Notes: a model not told the origin generated them from the letters alone. Shown: positions 1 through 8,872, counted from the first letter of the stretch. The stretch: DNA of 64,000 nucleotides from Kitasatospora sp. GAS204B (GCF_029892155.1 NZ_JARZAG010000010.1:124001-188000), one strand, 5' to 3'. Numbers and translations: made by a program.

Positions 1-950
1 TTGTAGTGGATGCCCAGGCTCTGCTCCTGGATGAGGAAGTTCGGTATGGCGAAGGCCAGTTGGAGGCTGGCCGCGAGAGCGATCGGGCCGAGCGGGCAGT
101 GCGGGGCCATCACCACGTCGTGGACCTCGGCGAGCGCCGCGATGCGCCGGACCTCGGAGATGCCGCCGGCGTGCGAGACGTCGGGCTGGGCGACGGCGAT
201 GCCGGTGGCGAGCACGTCGCGGAAGTCGAAGCGGGAGTAGAGCCGCTCGCCCACGGCCAACGGTACGGAGGTCGAGTCCACGAGGTGGCGCAGGTCGCGG
301 GAGTGTTCGGGTAGGACGGGCTCTTCGACGAACATCGGGTGCAGCGGTTCCAGCAGCGGCAGAAGCCGGCGGGACATGGCCGTGGACATCCGGCCGTGGA
401 AGTCGATGGCCACGTCGCGTTCGTCGCCGAGGACTTCGCGGACGGCGGCGACGCGGTCGATGACGGCCTGGGTCTGGGCGGGGGTGTCGATCGGGCGCAG
501 CTGCGCGGAGCCGTTCATCTTGACGGCGGTGAAGCCGGCGTCGACCTGGGCCTGGGCGAGTTCGGCGACGTCGGCGGGGCGGTCGCCGCCGATCCAGGCG
601 TACATCCGCACGCGGTCGCGGACGTGGCCGCCGAGCAGTTGGTGGACCGGGACGCCGTGGGCCTTGCCGGCGATGTCCCACAGCGCCTGGTCGATGCCGG
701 CGACCGCGCTGGAAAGGACCGGGCCGCCGCGGTAGAAGCCGCCCTTGGTGAGGATCTGCCAGTGGTGCTCGATGCGCAGCGGGTCCTCGCCGACCAGGTG
801 GTCGGCGAGTTCCCGGACGGCCGCCTGGACGGTTTCGGCGCGGCCTTCGACGACGGGTTCACCCCAGCCGGTGATGCCCTCGTCGGTGGCGATGCGCAGG
901 AACAGCCAGCGCGGTGCCACGAGGAAGGTCTCCAGTGATGTGATCTTCAT
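1..950 (-). CDS. dgoD: D-galactonate dehydratase, mandelate racemase/enolase superfamily (3' end beyond window)
   Basis: Expected to dehydrate D-galactonate to 2-keto-3-deoxygalactonate in the cytoplasm. The minus-strand frame opens with ATG at 950 (MKITSLETFLVAPRWLFLRI), stays open to the left edge (about 316 codons) and has no stop, so the C-terminus is missing. Typical DgoD features are visible: GQ-less TKGGFYRGGPVLSSAVAGID segment near residue 95, metal-ligand region AIDFHGRMS near 190, FVEEPVLPEHSRDLRHL near 215, PLAVGERLYSR near 235, QPDVSHAGGISE near 260 and MAPHCPLGPIA near 285. These match the DgoD branch better than gluconate or mannonate dehydratases. The start codon overlaps the stop of the upstream GntR gene as ATGA (947-950), so the two are translationally coupled and the regulator probably controls its own operon. 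Substrate is inferred from family resemblance and the neighbouring alpha-galactosidase; another C6 sugar acid is possible. Confidence 0.88.
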   Translation of the reverse strand, partial: MKITSLETFLVAPRWLFLRIATDEGITGWGEPVVEGRAETVQAAVRELADHLVGEDPLRIEHHWQILTKGGFYRGGPVLSSAVAGIDQALWDIAGKAHGVPVHQLLGGHVRDRVRMYAWIGGDRPADVAELAQAQVDAGFTAVKMNGSAQLRPIDTPAQTQAVIDRVAAVREVLGDERDVAIDFHGRMSTAMSRRLLPLLEPLHPMFVEEPVLPEHSRDLRHLVDSTSVPLAVGERLYSRFDFRDVLATGIAVAQPDVSHAGGISEVRRIAALAEVHDVVMAPHCPLGPIALAASLQLAFAIPNFLIQEQSLGIHY

Positions 951-1663
951 CCGGTCTCCCCCGGGTTGCTGTCGTCAATGAGGTCGCGGAGGTCGGCGGC
1001 GGCCTGGGCGAGCAGGTCCTGGACGGCGCGGGCGGCGACCTCCGGCTCCCGGGCGCGCACGGCGTCCAGGACGGCCCGGTGGGCGGGGACGGCATCGGCC
1101 CAGTGGTCGGCGCCGTGCACGATGTGGTCGCGCACCCGCAGGCCCGCCTCGATCACGACCTCCATCCGGGTGAGGAGTTCGTTGTGGGCGGCGGCCAACA
1201 GCGCACGGTGGAACGCCAGGTCGGCCTCGACCACGGCATCGGCGTCGCTGCCCGCGGCCGCCATCCGTTCGAGCGCGTCGGAGAGCGCGGCGAGGTCGGC
1301 GTCGTCGCGGCGCTCGGCGGCCAGCCGGGCCCCGGCCGGTTCGACGATGCTGCGGACCTCGCCGAGGTTGTCGAGGAAGGTCTCGTCGGGGATGCCCAGG
1401 CCCTGCCAGCGCAGCAGGTCGCTGTCCAGCAGGTTCCAGTCGGCGCGCGGGCGGACGAAGGTGCCGCGCTTCTGGCGGGAGTCGATCAGCCCCTTGGACG
1501 CCAGGACCCGCAGCGCCTCGCGCACGACGGTCTTGCTGACGCCGAGTTCCCGCTCGAGCTGGTCGGGGTAGAGCGAGGCGCCAGGAGCGTACGTGCCTCG
1601 GACGATCTGGGCGCCGATGACCTCGACGGCTTGCCCGTGCAGTCCTCGTACTGGCTGGTTCAT
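947..1663 (-). CDS. GntR-family regulator, FadR subgroup (DgoR-like)
   Basis: Transcriptional repressor of 238 aa for the sugar-acid genes. The N-terminal winged helix (about residues 5-75) contains GASLYPDQLERELGVSKTVV followed by REALRVLASKGLI, the GntR recognition helix signature. The C-terminal part is an all-helical FCD ligand domain with the acidic/His residues typical of metal-binding FadR types (EADLAFHRALLAAAHN and HRAVLDAV). The ORF could start 19 codons earlier, but ATG at 1663 has GGAGGG about 10 nt upstream and begins right before the conserved domain, so I chose it. Its stop overlaps the dehydratase start by four bases. Known DgoR proteins respond to galactonate; that ligand is an inference here. 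The likely operator is the AT-rich divergent region at 2493-2670. Confidence 0.88.
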   Translation of the reverse strand: MNQPVRGLHGQAVEVIGAQIVRGTYAPGASLYPDQLERELGVSKTVVREALRVLASKGLIDSRQKRGTFVRPRADWNLLDSDLLRWQGLGIPDETFLDNLGEVRSIVEPAGARLAAERRDDADLAALSDALERMAAAGSDADAVVEADLAFHRALLAAAHNELLTRMEVVIEAGLRVRDHIVHGADHWADAVPAHRAVLDAVRAREPEVAARAVQDLLAQAAADLRDLIDDSNPGETG

Positions 1664-1724
1664 GGCGCCTGACCCTCCGTCGGCCGACGCGGGCCGGCAG
1701 CCCGCGCATCGATCTTGCACATGT

Positions 1725-2492
1725 TCACGAGGAAGCTTTGACGACGGACCAGCCGCCGTCCACCACCAGGTTCACACCCGTGACGTAGGAGGCGTCCGAG
1801 GAGGCGAGGAATGCCACGGCCGCCGCGACCTCCTCGGGCCGGCCGAAGCGCTTGGCGACGGTCTCGGCAACACTGTCGGCCCGCCCGGCCTCGTCCACCC
1901 GGTCCCAGGCCGCCGTCATGATCGGCCCGGGCACGACGGTGTTGACGCGGACCTGCGGGCCGTACTCGACAGCGAGTTGACGGCCCATCGCGCACAGGGC
2001 ACCCTTGGCCGCGGCGTACGCGGGGTGGCCCGGCAGGCCGATCAGCGCGTGCACCGAGGAGGTGAGCACCACCGCGCCCTCGCTGTCCCGCAAGGTCCCG
2101 GCGAAGGCGCGGACCGCCAGCCAGGAGGCCTTGAGTGTGACGGCCAGCTGGGTGTCCCACTCGCCCTCGGTCAGCTCGTGGGCGGGTTTGACGACGACGG
2201 CGTAGGCGTTGCTGTGCAGCACGTCCAGGCGCCCGTAGCGGCTGCGCACATGCGCGGCCAGCTCGTCCCACATCGCGGCGGAGGTCACGTCGCCGTGCCG
2301 GTACTCGGCCCGGCCGCCCTCGCCGGCGATCGCCTCGACCACCGCCTGACCGGCCGTGTCGGCGATGTCGACGGCGACGACGGACGCACCCTCGGCGGCC
2401 AGCCGCCGCGCGGTGGCGGCACCGATACCGCTGGCGGCACCGGTGATCAGGGCGACACGGCCCTGGAATCTTCGACAGGTCTGCTCAGTCAC
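1725..2492 (-). CDS. Short-chain dehydrogenase/reductase (SDR), possible sugar 1-dehydrogenase
   Basis: Classical SDR of 255 aa. Visible motifs: NAD(P)-binding TGAASGIGAATARRLA (residues about 12-27), D of DIADTAG after beta2 suggesting NAD preference, NAYAVV in place of NNAG, catalytic SSVHALIGLPGHPAYAAAKG (Ser, Tyr, Lys) and the C-terminal YVTGVNLVVDGGWS. GTG at 2492 was chosen because the longer frame upstream reads through the AT-rich promoter region, and VTEQTCRRFQGRVALITG is a normal SDR beginning. The gene lies 61 bp upstream of the GntR gene on the same strand, so SDR, regulator and dehydratase probably form one operon. In a galactose oxidation pathway this enzyme would make the galactonolactone; that role is inferred, since SDR substrate cannot be read from sequence. 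The Asn-Asn-Ala-Gly motif being NAYA is a mild oddity. Confidence 0.85.
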   Translation of the reverse strand: MTEQTCRRFQGRVALITGAASGIGAATARRLAAEGASVVAVDIADTAGQAVVEAIAGEGGRAEYRHGDVTSAAMWDELAAHVRSRYGRLDVLHSNAYAVVVKPAHELTEGEWDTQLAVTLKASWLAVRAFAGTLRDSEGAVVLTSSVHALIGLPGHPAYAAAKGALCAMGRQLAVEYGPQVRVNTVVPGPIMTAAWDRVDEAGRADSVAETVAKRFGRPEEVAAAVAFLASSDASYVTGVNLVVDGGWSVVKASS

Positions 2493-2670
2493 ATCGCCAC
2501 CGTAGCGCTTGTGATTAATTATGCAAATATCTTGACAGTGCTGGTTGCCTGGTCCCAGGATTCGAGCCCAGGACGACAGGCGAGACGCCGAGCGGGGCGG
2601 AGGCCGTCGCAGTTCCCGGACCACCCACCTCTTCTTCACTCCCGAAGAATCCCCCTTCTTGGAGTTCGAC
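2493..2670. promoter_or_regulatory. Divergent promoter/operator region between SDR operon and sugar ABC operon
   Basis: Intergenic region between outward-facing starts at 2492 (minus) and 2671 (plus). It holds a striking AT-rich stretch around 2511-2532 in otherwise very GC-rich DNA, directly followed on the plus strand by TTGACA (2532-2537), an 18-nt spacer and CAGGAT (2556-2561), a good actinobacterial promoter for the transporter genes. The AT-rich block overlapping the -35 side is the best candidate operator for the GntR repressor. The precise operator half-sites are not obvious to me. Confidence 0.55.
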
Positions 2671-3723
2671 ATGTTCACTGCACGCACCCGTGGCGCTGCC
2701 GCTGTCCTGGGCGCAGCCGTCGTCCTCGGTCTGACGGCGTGTTCGACCGGTCAGACCTCCGGTGCCGCCGGCGCGGCGTCGGTCGCTCCGGTCAGCGGGA
2801 AGATCTCCCTCACCTACCTGCAGAAGCAGGGCGACCAGCAGTACTTCATCGATGAGGCCAACGGCGCGAAGGCGAAGGCCGCCGCTCTGGGCATCGACCT
2901 GAAGGTGGTCAACCTGGGTAACGACGCCAACCAGACCGTCAGCGACATCCAGTCCGCGATCGCGCAGAAGAGCAACGGCCTGATCGTCGTCGTCCCCGAC
3001 CCGGCGGTGGGTCCGCAGGTCGTGCAGATGGCCAAGGACGCCAAGGTCGCGCTGCTCACCTCCGACGACCAGGTCTGCGCCAACGGCCCGACCCCGGCCA
3101 GCTGTGCCCTGGCCGACATGGTCCCGCGGATCGGCTTCTCCGGGCAGCAGATGGGCGCCGAGGTCGGCAAGCGCGCCGCCGAGGAGTTCAAGAAGGCCGG
3201 TTGGAACGCCACCGACACCCGGATCATCTCGGCCTGGCAGCAGGACGTCACGGTCTGCGGTGACCGCGTGAAGGCCGCCAAGGACGCCTTCGCCGGCGGC
3301 GCCGGCGCCGGCGCCGGCGTGCAGAACATCGACGTGGCCACCGACAACACCCCGACCGGCGCCCAGGACAAGGTCGCCGCGACCCTGACCGCCAACCCGG
3401 GCGTCAAGCACTGGATCGTCTGGGGCTGCAACGACGAGAACGTGCAGGGCGGCGTGACGGCCCTGCAGAACGCGGGCGTCACCCCCGACAACATCGACGG
3501 TGTCGGCCTCGGCGCCTATCTCGCCTGCAAGGACTGGGGTGCCGGCACGCCCTCCGGCATGAAGGCCTCCCTGTTCATCAACGGAAGCGACATCGGCGCG
3601 CTCGCCGTCCAGACGATGTACGACAAGCTCAAGAACGGCAAGCCCTTCCCGCAGGAGGCCTTCGCCCCCACCACCATGGTCGACGCCACCACCTGGCAGT
3701 CCGCCGGCGTGAAGTGCAGCTGA
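2671..3723 (+). CDS. Sugar ABC transporter substrate-binding lipoprotein (AraF/RbsB-like)
   Basis: 350-aa extracellular sugar receptor tethered to the membrane. It has a basic N-terminus, a hydrophobic stretch and the lipobox LTAC (Cys at about residue 25), then a Ser/Ala-rich linker and a periplasmic-binding-protein type 1 fold. Diagnostic pieces are YLQKQGDQQYFIDEANGAK near residue 50, LIVVVPDPAVGPQVVQMAK near 110 and the late segment WGCNDENVQGGVTALQNAG, which resembles arabinose-binding AraF more than ribose- or galactose-binding proteins. ATG at 2671 has GGAG eight bases upstream; a longer in-frame extension begins inside the promoter. It is the first gene of a transporter operon, with the ATPase starting 4 bp after its stop. 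Ligand inferred to be galactose or arabinose released by the downstream alpha-galactosidase or other glycosidases. Confidence 0.88.
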   Translation: MFTARTRGAAAVLGAAVVLGLTACSTGQTSGAAGAASVAPVSGKISLTYLQKQGDQQYFIDEANGAKAKAAALGIDLKVVNLGNDANQTVSDIQSAIAQKSNGLIVVVPDPAVGPQVVQMAKDAKVALLTSDDQVCANGPTPASCALADMVPRIGFSGQQMGAEVGKRAAEEFKKAGWNATDTRIISAWQQDVTVCGDRVKAAKDAFAGGAGAGAGVQNIDVATDNTPTGAQDKVAATLTANPGVKHWIVWGCNDENVQGGVTALQNAGVTPDNIDGVGLGAYLACKDWGAGTPSGMKASLFINGSDIGALAVQTMYDKLKNGKPFPQEAFAPTTMVDATTWQSAGVKCS

Positions 3724-3727
3724 GCGG

Positions 3728-5323
3728 ATGACCATTCCCACCGCAGCGGCGTCCGGGGCCGGGCTGGCGGCCGAAGCGATCACCAAGCGGTTCGGCCCCG
3801 TCCAGGCTCTGCGAGACGTCACCCTGCACTTCCCGCCCGGTCAGGTCACCGCCCTGATGGGCGAGAACGGCGCCGGGAAGTCCACCCTCCTGCGCATTCT
3901 CACGGGCGACCACCAGCCCACCGAGGGCCGCGTCCTGCTGGACGGCCAGGTCCTGGACCTCAACGCACCGACCGACGCGCGACGGGCCGGAATCCGCATC
4001 ATCCCGCAGGAGCCGGAGATCATCCCGCACGTCTCGGTCGCCGAGAACGTCTACGCCGGCTCCCTGCCCCGGCGTGCGGGCCGACGACTCGACCGGAGCG
4101 AACTGCGCCGCCGGATCACTGCCGACCTCGAACGCCTCGGCTTCGACAAGGTCCTCGACCCCGAGTTGCTCGGCTCCCAACTCACCGCCGCACAGCGGCA
4201 GCTGGTGGAGATCCTGCGCGCGCTGACCGGCGACACCGCGCCGCGGGCCATCGCCTTCGACGAGCCCACCTCCTCGCTGTCCGACCACGAGGTCGACGCC
4301 CTGTTCGCCCTCATCGGCCGGCTGCGCGACGCGGGCATCGCCGTCATCTACGTGTCCCACCGCATGAAGGAGATCTTCCGGCTCGCCGACCGGATCGCCG
4401 TCCTGCGCGACGGCACCGTCGCCGGCACCGTCGATGCCAGGACCACCGACGAGGGCGAACTCGTGCGCCTGATGGTCGGCCGCGACCTGTCCACTCTCTT
4501 CGCACGCCAGCACGTCGCCACCGACCGCGTCGTCCTCCAGGTCGACAACCTCACCACCGACGATGTCCACGACGTGAGTCTGGAGGTGAGAGCCGGCGAG
4601 GTCGTCGCCCTGGCCGGACTCATCGGCGCCGGACGCTCCGAACTCGCCCTCGCGCTGGCCGGCGACACACCCGTGCGCTCGGGAACCATCCGCGTCGACG
4701 GGAGCGTTGTGCGCCTGCGCGGACCACGCGACGCGATCCGCTGCGGCATCGGCCTCGCCCCCGAGGAGCGCAAGGCCCAGGCCCTGTTCCTCCAGCGCAC
4801 CATCCGGGACAACACCTCGCTGGTGAGCCTCGGCCGGCTGCGCCGCTGGCGGTTCGTCAACCGCGGCCGGGAGAAGGCACTCGCCCAGGACTACGCGAAC
4901 CGCCTGCGCGTGCGCGCCCCCTCCATCGAGGCCGAGGTCCGGACCCTGTCCGGCGGGAACCAGCAGAAGGTCGTCCTCGCCCGCTGGCTCGCCCGCAAGC
5001 CCGCCCTGCTGATCCTCGACGAGCCCACCCGCGGCGTCGACATCGGCGCCAAGGCCGAGATCTACCAGATCATCGCCGACCTGGCCCGAGCGGGCACCGC
5101 CATCCTGGTGATCTCCTCCGAGCTCCCCGAGGTCCTCGGCCTCGCCGATCGCGTCCTCGTCATGCAGAACGGCCGCGTCACCGGTCACCTCGACCACACC
5201 CAGGCCACCGAAGAGGCGATCCTCGCCCTCGCCATGGCCGACGACCTCACCCCCGACCTTCCGCACGAGACCACCACGGCACCTCGCACCGGAACCGACC
5301 CGGCCCCCGGAGGCACCCGATGA
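3728..5323 (+). CDS. Sugar ABC transporter ATP-binding protein, two ABC domains (AraG/RbsA type)
   Basis: 531-aa cytoplasmic energiser of the sugar importer. Two fused nucleotide-binding domains are visible. The N-terminal one has Walker A GENGAGKST near residue 45, an unusual signature region QLTAAQRQLVEI, and Walker B IAFDEPTSSLS near 178. The C-terminal one has a degenerate P-loop (GLIGAGRSE near 300) and a canonical signature LSGGNQQKVVLARWLARKP near 405, followed by LLILDEPTRGVDIGAKAEIY. This arrangement (good Walker A in half 1, degenerate in half 2) is the rule for the CUT2 sugar transporters. The start is 4 bp after the binding-protein stop and its end overlaps the permease start by four bases (ATGA at 5320-5323), so expression is coupled. 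Confidence 0.93.
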   Translation: MTIPTAAASGAGLAAEAITKRFGPVQALRDVTLHFPPGQVTALMGENGAGKSTLLRILTGDHQPTEGRVLLDGQVLDLNAPTDARRAGIRIIPQEPEIIPHVSVAENVYAGSLPRRAGRRLDRSELRRRITADLERLGFDKVLDPELLGSQLTAAQRQLVEILRALTGDTAPRAIAFDEPTSSLSDHEVDALFALIGRLRDAGIAVIYVSHRMKEIFRLADRIAVLRDGTVAGTVDARTTDEGELVRLMVGRDLSTLFARQHVATDRVVLQVDNLTTDDVHDVSLEVRAGEVVALAGLIGAGRSELALALAGDTPVRSGTIRVDGSVVRLRGPRDAIRCGIGLAPEERKAQALFLQRTIRDNTSLVSLGRLRRWRFVNRGREKALAQDYANRLRVRAPSIEAEVRTLSGGNQQKVVLARWLARKPALLILDEPTRGVDIGAKAEIYQIIADLARAGTAILVISSELPEVLGLADRVLVMQNGRVTGHLDHTQATEEAILALAMADDLTPDLPHETTTAPRTGTDPAPGGTR

Positions 5324-6369
5324 CGACCGCCCTTTCCGTCGACCGAGAGCCCGGCGACCTCGGTGACCTCGGTGACCGGCCGACGCCGGCCGCCACGGCC
5401 CGAACCTGGCTGGCCAGGGCGGGCGGCCAGAACCTGGGTCTGATCGGCGCCCTGGCCCTCGTGCTCACCGTGTTCGGGTCGCTCAACCCCAACTACCTCG
5501 GCTGGGACAACATCCAGGTCATCGCCGAAGCCGTCACCATCTCCGGCCTCCTCGCGGTCGTCCAGACCGTCGTGATCATCTGCGGCGCGCTCGACATCTC
5601 CGTCGGCTCCCAGGCCGGCCTCGCGTCCGTCACCAGCGCGATGGTCTTCACCGCGACCGGCTCGAACTCCCTGCTCGGGATCGGCGCCGCCATCGCCATC
5701 GGTGCCGTGATCGGCGTGCTCAACGGCGCCGTCATCATCTACGGCCGGGTCAACGCGACCATCGCCACCCTGGCGGGCCTGGCGGCCTACAAGGGCATCG
5801 CGCAGCTGATCTCCAACGGCTCCGCGCAGGGCTACGTCCTCAACGACAGCCTGTTCGTCTTCCTGAGCCGCGGCAAGATCGCCGGCCTGCCCGTCATGGT
5901 CTGGCTGCTGCTCCTCGCCGCAGCAGCCGTCAACGTCCTACTGAAGTACACCGATATCGGCCGCAACATCTTCGCCATCGGCGGCAACGACACCGCCGCC
6001 CGGCTGGCCGGCATCAACCTCAACAAGTACCTCATCGCCGTCTACGCACTCAGCGGCATGGTCGCCGCCGCCGCGGGCGTGCTGCTCACCGCCCGCACCG
6101 GCTCCGGCCAGCCCGTCTCCGGCAGCGAAGGCCTCGAACTCCAGTCCATCACCGCCGCCGCCCTCGGCGGCTGCGCCCTCAAGGGCGGCAGGGGCGGCAT
6201 CGGCGGCACCCTGCTCGCCGTCGCCCTGCTCGGCGCCCTCCAGAACGGCCTCACCGTCCAGGGCATCAACGCCTTCTGGCAGAACGTCGCCCAGGGCGCC
6301 CTGCTGGTCGCCGCCGTCGTCATCCAGCAGCGCCGCACCGGTGAACGCGCCGTCGGGCTACCCGCGTAA
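5320..6369 (+). CDS. Sugar ABC transporter permease (AraH/RbsC, CUT2 family)
   Basis: 349-aa polytopic membrane protein forming the translocation channel. Hydrophobic segments are spread from about residue 40 to 335, with family landmarks GALDISVGSQAGLASVTSAM near 85, VNATIATLAGLAAYKGI near 145, NIFAIGGNDTAARLAGIN near 215 and the conserved GGRGGIGGTLLAVALLGALQNGL near 290. The first 35 residues are soluble and contain a short GDLGDLGD repeat produced by a tandem DNA repeat. It overlaps the ATPase gene by ATGA. An 86-bp gap separates it from the alpha-galactosidase, which could be in the same transcript. Confidence 0.93.
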   Translation: MTTALSVDREPGDLGDLGDRPTPAATARTWLARAGGQNLGLIGALALVLTVFGSLNPNYLGWDNIQVIAEAVTISGLLAVVQTVVIICGALDISVGSQAGLASVTSAMVFTATGSNSLLGIGAAIAIGAVIGVLNGAVIIYGRVNATIATLAGLAAYKGIAQLISNGSAQGYVLNDSLFVFLSRGKIAGLPVMVWLLLLAAAAVNVLLKYTDIGRNIFAIGGNDTAARLAGINLNKYLIAVYALSGMVAAAAGVLLTARTGSGQPVSGSEGLELQSITAAALGGCALKGGRGGIGGTLLAVALLGALQNGLTVQGINAFWQNVAQGALLVAAVVIQQRRTGERAVGLPA

Positions 6370-6455
6370 GCAACTCCTGCCAATCCCGCCGATCGCCGGC
6401 CCGATCCGGGCTGCACCCCCCACCCCCTCTCCCACCCCCCAGGGAGCGTGACCGC

Positions 6456-8816
6456 ATGTCCCCTCACCCGCGCACCGCACGCACGGCAAGGGCTGCCTTG
6501 AGCCTGGCCGTAGTCGCGGTCTCACTGACGGCGCTGAGCACCGTCTCCGCCCCGCCCGCCGCGGCGATGGTCCCGCCCGGCGTCTTCGGCACCGCGACGG
6601 CGCCGATGGGCTGGAACTCGTGGTACTTCTTCAACAACAACTACGACTCGCAGAACATCGCCGACGAGGCCGCCAGCCTCGCCACACCGAACGCCGATCT
6701 TCCGCTCAACGGCTCGGGCGGCCACGAGAGCATGGCCGACCTCGGCTACAAGAACGTCGGCATGGACGGCGGCTGGTGGACCAACGGGTCCGCCGGCCGC
6801 GACGCCAACGGGAACATCGTCCCCAACTCGACGTTCCTGTCGGGCTACCGGACCAAGTCGCTCACCCTGTCCAACGGCACCACCGTGCCGTCCGTGACCC
6901 TGAACTCCATGAGCGACCTCACCGGCTACATCCACTCGCTCGGGCTGAACGCCGGCATCTACACCGACACCGGGACCACCGGCTGCGGCGGCCAGAACGG
7001 CAGCGGCGGCCACGAGGCCGCCGACGTCACGACCTTCGCCACCTGGGGCTTCGACTGGGCCAAGGTCGACCACTGCGGCGGCGTGCCGTCGGCCTACGGC
7101 TCGACCATGGCCGACTACGAGGCCTGGGGCAGCCTGATGGCCGGCGCCAGGACCACGGGTGGGTCGTCGCACCCGATGGCCCTGGAGATCTGCGAATGGG
7201 GGCAGGGCGGCCCGGACAACCCGTCGGTCTGGGGTGGCGCGGCCGGGCGCACCTGGCGCACCGGACGCGACATCAGCTTCGCGAACGGCTACGGGACCCC
7301 GTCCAACGGCGGCTCCTCCTGGATCAACTTCGGCAACGTGCAGAACAACTTCTCGTTGAACGACCACCCCAGCAACGAAGCCGCAGGACAGTACAACGAC
7401 CCGGACTACCTGCTGATCGGCCCCGGCTTCGGCGACAACCCGACCACCGGTCAGCAGCAGTCCAACGGCGGCGCGCTCTACGGGCTCACCCCCGACGAGC
7501 AGCAGTCCTACTTCGGCATGTGGGCCATTCAAGGCGCGCCGCTCGTGCTGTCGACCGACGTCGCGAACCTCACCCCGGCCATCGCCGGCATCATCGGCAA
7601 CCCGGCCGTCATCGGCGTCGACCAGGACAGCGCCGACCACCAGGGCCAGAAGATCCTCACCAACGGCGCCGTCCAGGTGTGGTCCAAGCAGCTCGCGGCG
7701 TCCGGGAGTCGAGCCGTACTGCTGCTGAACACCGGCACCTCGCCCACGACGTACTCGTTCACGACGCAGGGCCTGGATCTGCTGGGCAGCCCGTCGGTGC
7801 AGAACCTGTACTCCGGCGCCGGACTGGGCACCTTGAGCCAGACCGGCTCCCTGTCCTTCACCCTGGCAGCCCACCAGTCGGTGATGCTGAAGCTGACCGG
7901 CGGCACTGAGCAGCAGCCGGAGACGGTGTTCGCCGCCGGCGGCTCTGGCCTGAACCAGAAGAACTGGAACGGCAGTTCGTGGTCGGCGTGGCAGTCCCTG
8001 CCGCTGGGCGTCGCCGGCTCCACCGGCCCCGGCTCGATCCAGGGCGACCCGGCGGTGGTGTCCTCGCCGTCCGGCACCGACGTCTTCGTCCGGGGCGGCG
8101 ACAACGCCCTGTGGGAGGACAGCTACACCGACGGAGCCTGGGGCGCCTGGGTCAGCCTCGGTGGCACTCTGTCGGCCAGCCCGGCCGCGGCAAGCCTGGG
8201 GCAGGACCGCATCGACGTGCTAGTCCGCGGCACCGACGGCGCCCTGTACCAGAAGACCTACCAGCAGATCCCCGCCTCCGGTTCGGCCGACAGCCCGAAC
8301 GTCGCGTGGACGGCCAACTGGACCGACCTGGGCGGCCCGAGCACCGCCACCGGCCCCGGCACGTTCACCGGAACCCCAGCCGCCGTGGCGTCACTGAACC
8401 GCGTCGACGTCTTCGTCCGCGGCACTGACAACGCCCTGTGGCAGCGGAGCTACGTCAGCGGTGCGTGGACCGACTGGACGAACCGAGGCGGCACGCTGAC
8501 GTCGTCCCCCGCCGCGGCCAGCGCCGCCCCCGGCCAGATCGACGTGTTCGCCGCACAGACCAGCGGCACGGTCGGCGAACTCAACTGGACGGCCGGTGGC
8601 GGCTGGAGCAGCAGCTGGTACGACCTCGGCGGCCAGGTCATCACCGGCGCGCCGAGTGCGGCCGAGGTCACGGGCCGTGCCAACGTCTACGCCCGCGGCG
8701 CCGACAACAGCCTGTGGCAGTGGTACCGCATCGGTGCCGGACCGTCCGGCAGCTGGCAGAAGCTGGACAGCACGCAGGCACTGGCGAGCAGCCCCGCAGC
8801 TTCCGGGCACGTCTGA
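6456..8816 (+). CDS. Secreted alpha-galactosidase, GH27, with C-terminal PLL/fucose-lectin-like beta-propeller
   Basis: 786-aa exported glycosidase expected to hydrolyse terminal alpha-1,6-galactose from galactomannan or raffinose-type sugars. A signal peptide spans residues 1-38 (basic Arg-rich start, hydrophobic core, cleavage near PPAAA). The GH27 barrel follows: TAPMGWNSWYFF near 48, KNVGMDGGWW near 105, LNAGIYTDTGTTGCGG near 168, the nucleophile region FDWAKVDHCGG near 196, and the acid/base region TWRTGRDIS near 268; APLVLSTDV lies near 365. A beta-sandwich domain ends near residue 485. The last 300 residues repeat the pattern DVFVRG.DNALW with SW..W..LGG spacing about five times, typical of PLL-type sugar-binding propellers. 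RBS GGGAG lies eight bases before the ATG. A perfect hairpin follows the stop. Confidence 0.92.
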   Translation: MSPHPRTARTARAALSLAVVAVSLTALSTVSAPPAAAMVPPGVFGTATAPMGWNSWYFFNNNYDSQNIADEAASLATPNADLPLNGSGGHESMADLGYKNVGMDGGWWTNGSAGRDANGNIVPNSTFLSGYRTKSLTLSNGTTVPSVTLNSMSDLTGYIHSLGLNAGIYTDTGTTGCGGQNGSGGHEAADVTTFATWGFDWAKVDHCGGVPSAYGSTMADYEAWGSLMAGARTTGGSSHPMALEICEWGQGGPDNPSVWGGAAGRTWRTGRDISFANGYGTPSNGGSSWINFGNVQNNFSLNDHPSNEAAGQYNDPDYLLIGPGFGDNPTTGQQQSNGGALYGLTPDEQQSYFGMWAIQGAPLVLSTDVANLTPAIAGIIGNPAVIGVDQDSADHQGQKILTNGAVQVWSKQLAASGSRAVLLLNTGTSPTTYSFTTQGLDLLGSPSVQNLYSGAGLGTLSQTGSLSFTLAAHQSVMLKLTGGTEQQPETVFAAGGSGLNQKNWNGSSWSAWQSLPLGVAGSTGPGSIQGDPAVVSSPSGTDVFVRGGDNALWEDSYTDGAWGAWVSLGGTLSASPAAASLGQDRIDVLVRGTDGALYQKTYQQIPASGSADSPNVAWTANWTDLGGPSTATGPGTFTGTPAAVASLNRVDVFVRGTDNALWQRSYVSGAWTDWTNRGGTLTSSPAAASAAPGQIDVFAAQTSGTVGELNWTAGGGWSSSWYDLGGQVITGAPSAAEVTGRANVYARGADNSLWQWYRIGAGPSGSWQKLDSTQALASSPAASGHV

Positions 8817-8834
8817 CATCCCGCCATCCGTCCG

Positions 8835-8872
8835 CCGCGTCCGGCACCGTCGTCCTGCGGTGCCGGACGCGG
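8835..8872 (+). terminator. Strong stem-loop terminator after the alpha-galactosidase gene
   Basis: A perfect 15-bp GC-rich stem (8835-8849 with 8858-8872) encloses an 8-nt loop. It lies 18 bp after the stop codon. There is no U-run, as is usual for actinobacterial terminators. Confidence 0.85.

Noticed and set aside
1725..2687. SDR start at 2687 giving a 320-aa protein.
   Set aside because: The extra 65 residues are encoded by the divergent promoter region and overlap the start of the binding-protein gene; they have no SDR similarity.
5340..5385. Tandem repeat GACCTCGGTGACCTCGGTGACC at the permease N-terminus as a regulatory repeat.
   Set aside because: It is coding (GDLGDLGD) and in frame, with no reason to assign a regulatory role.
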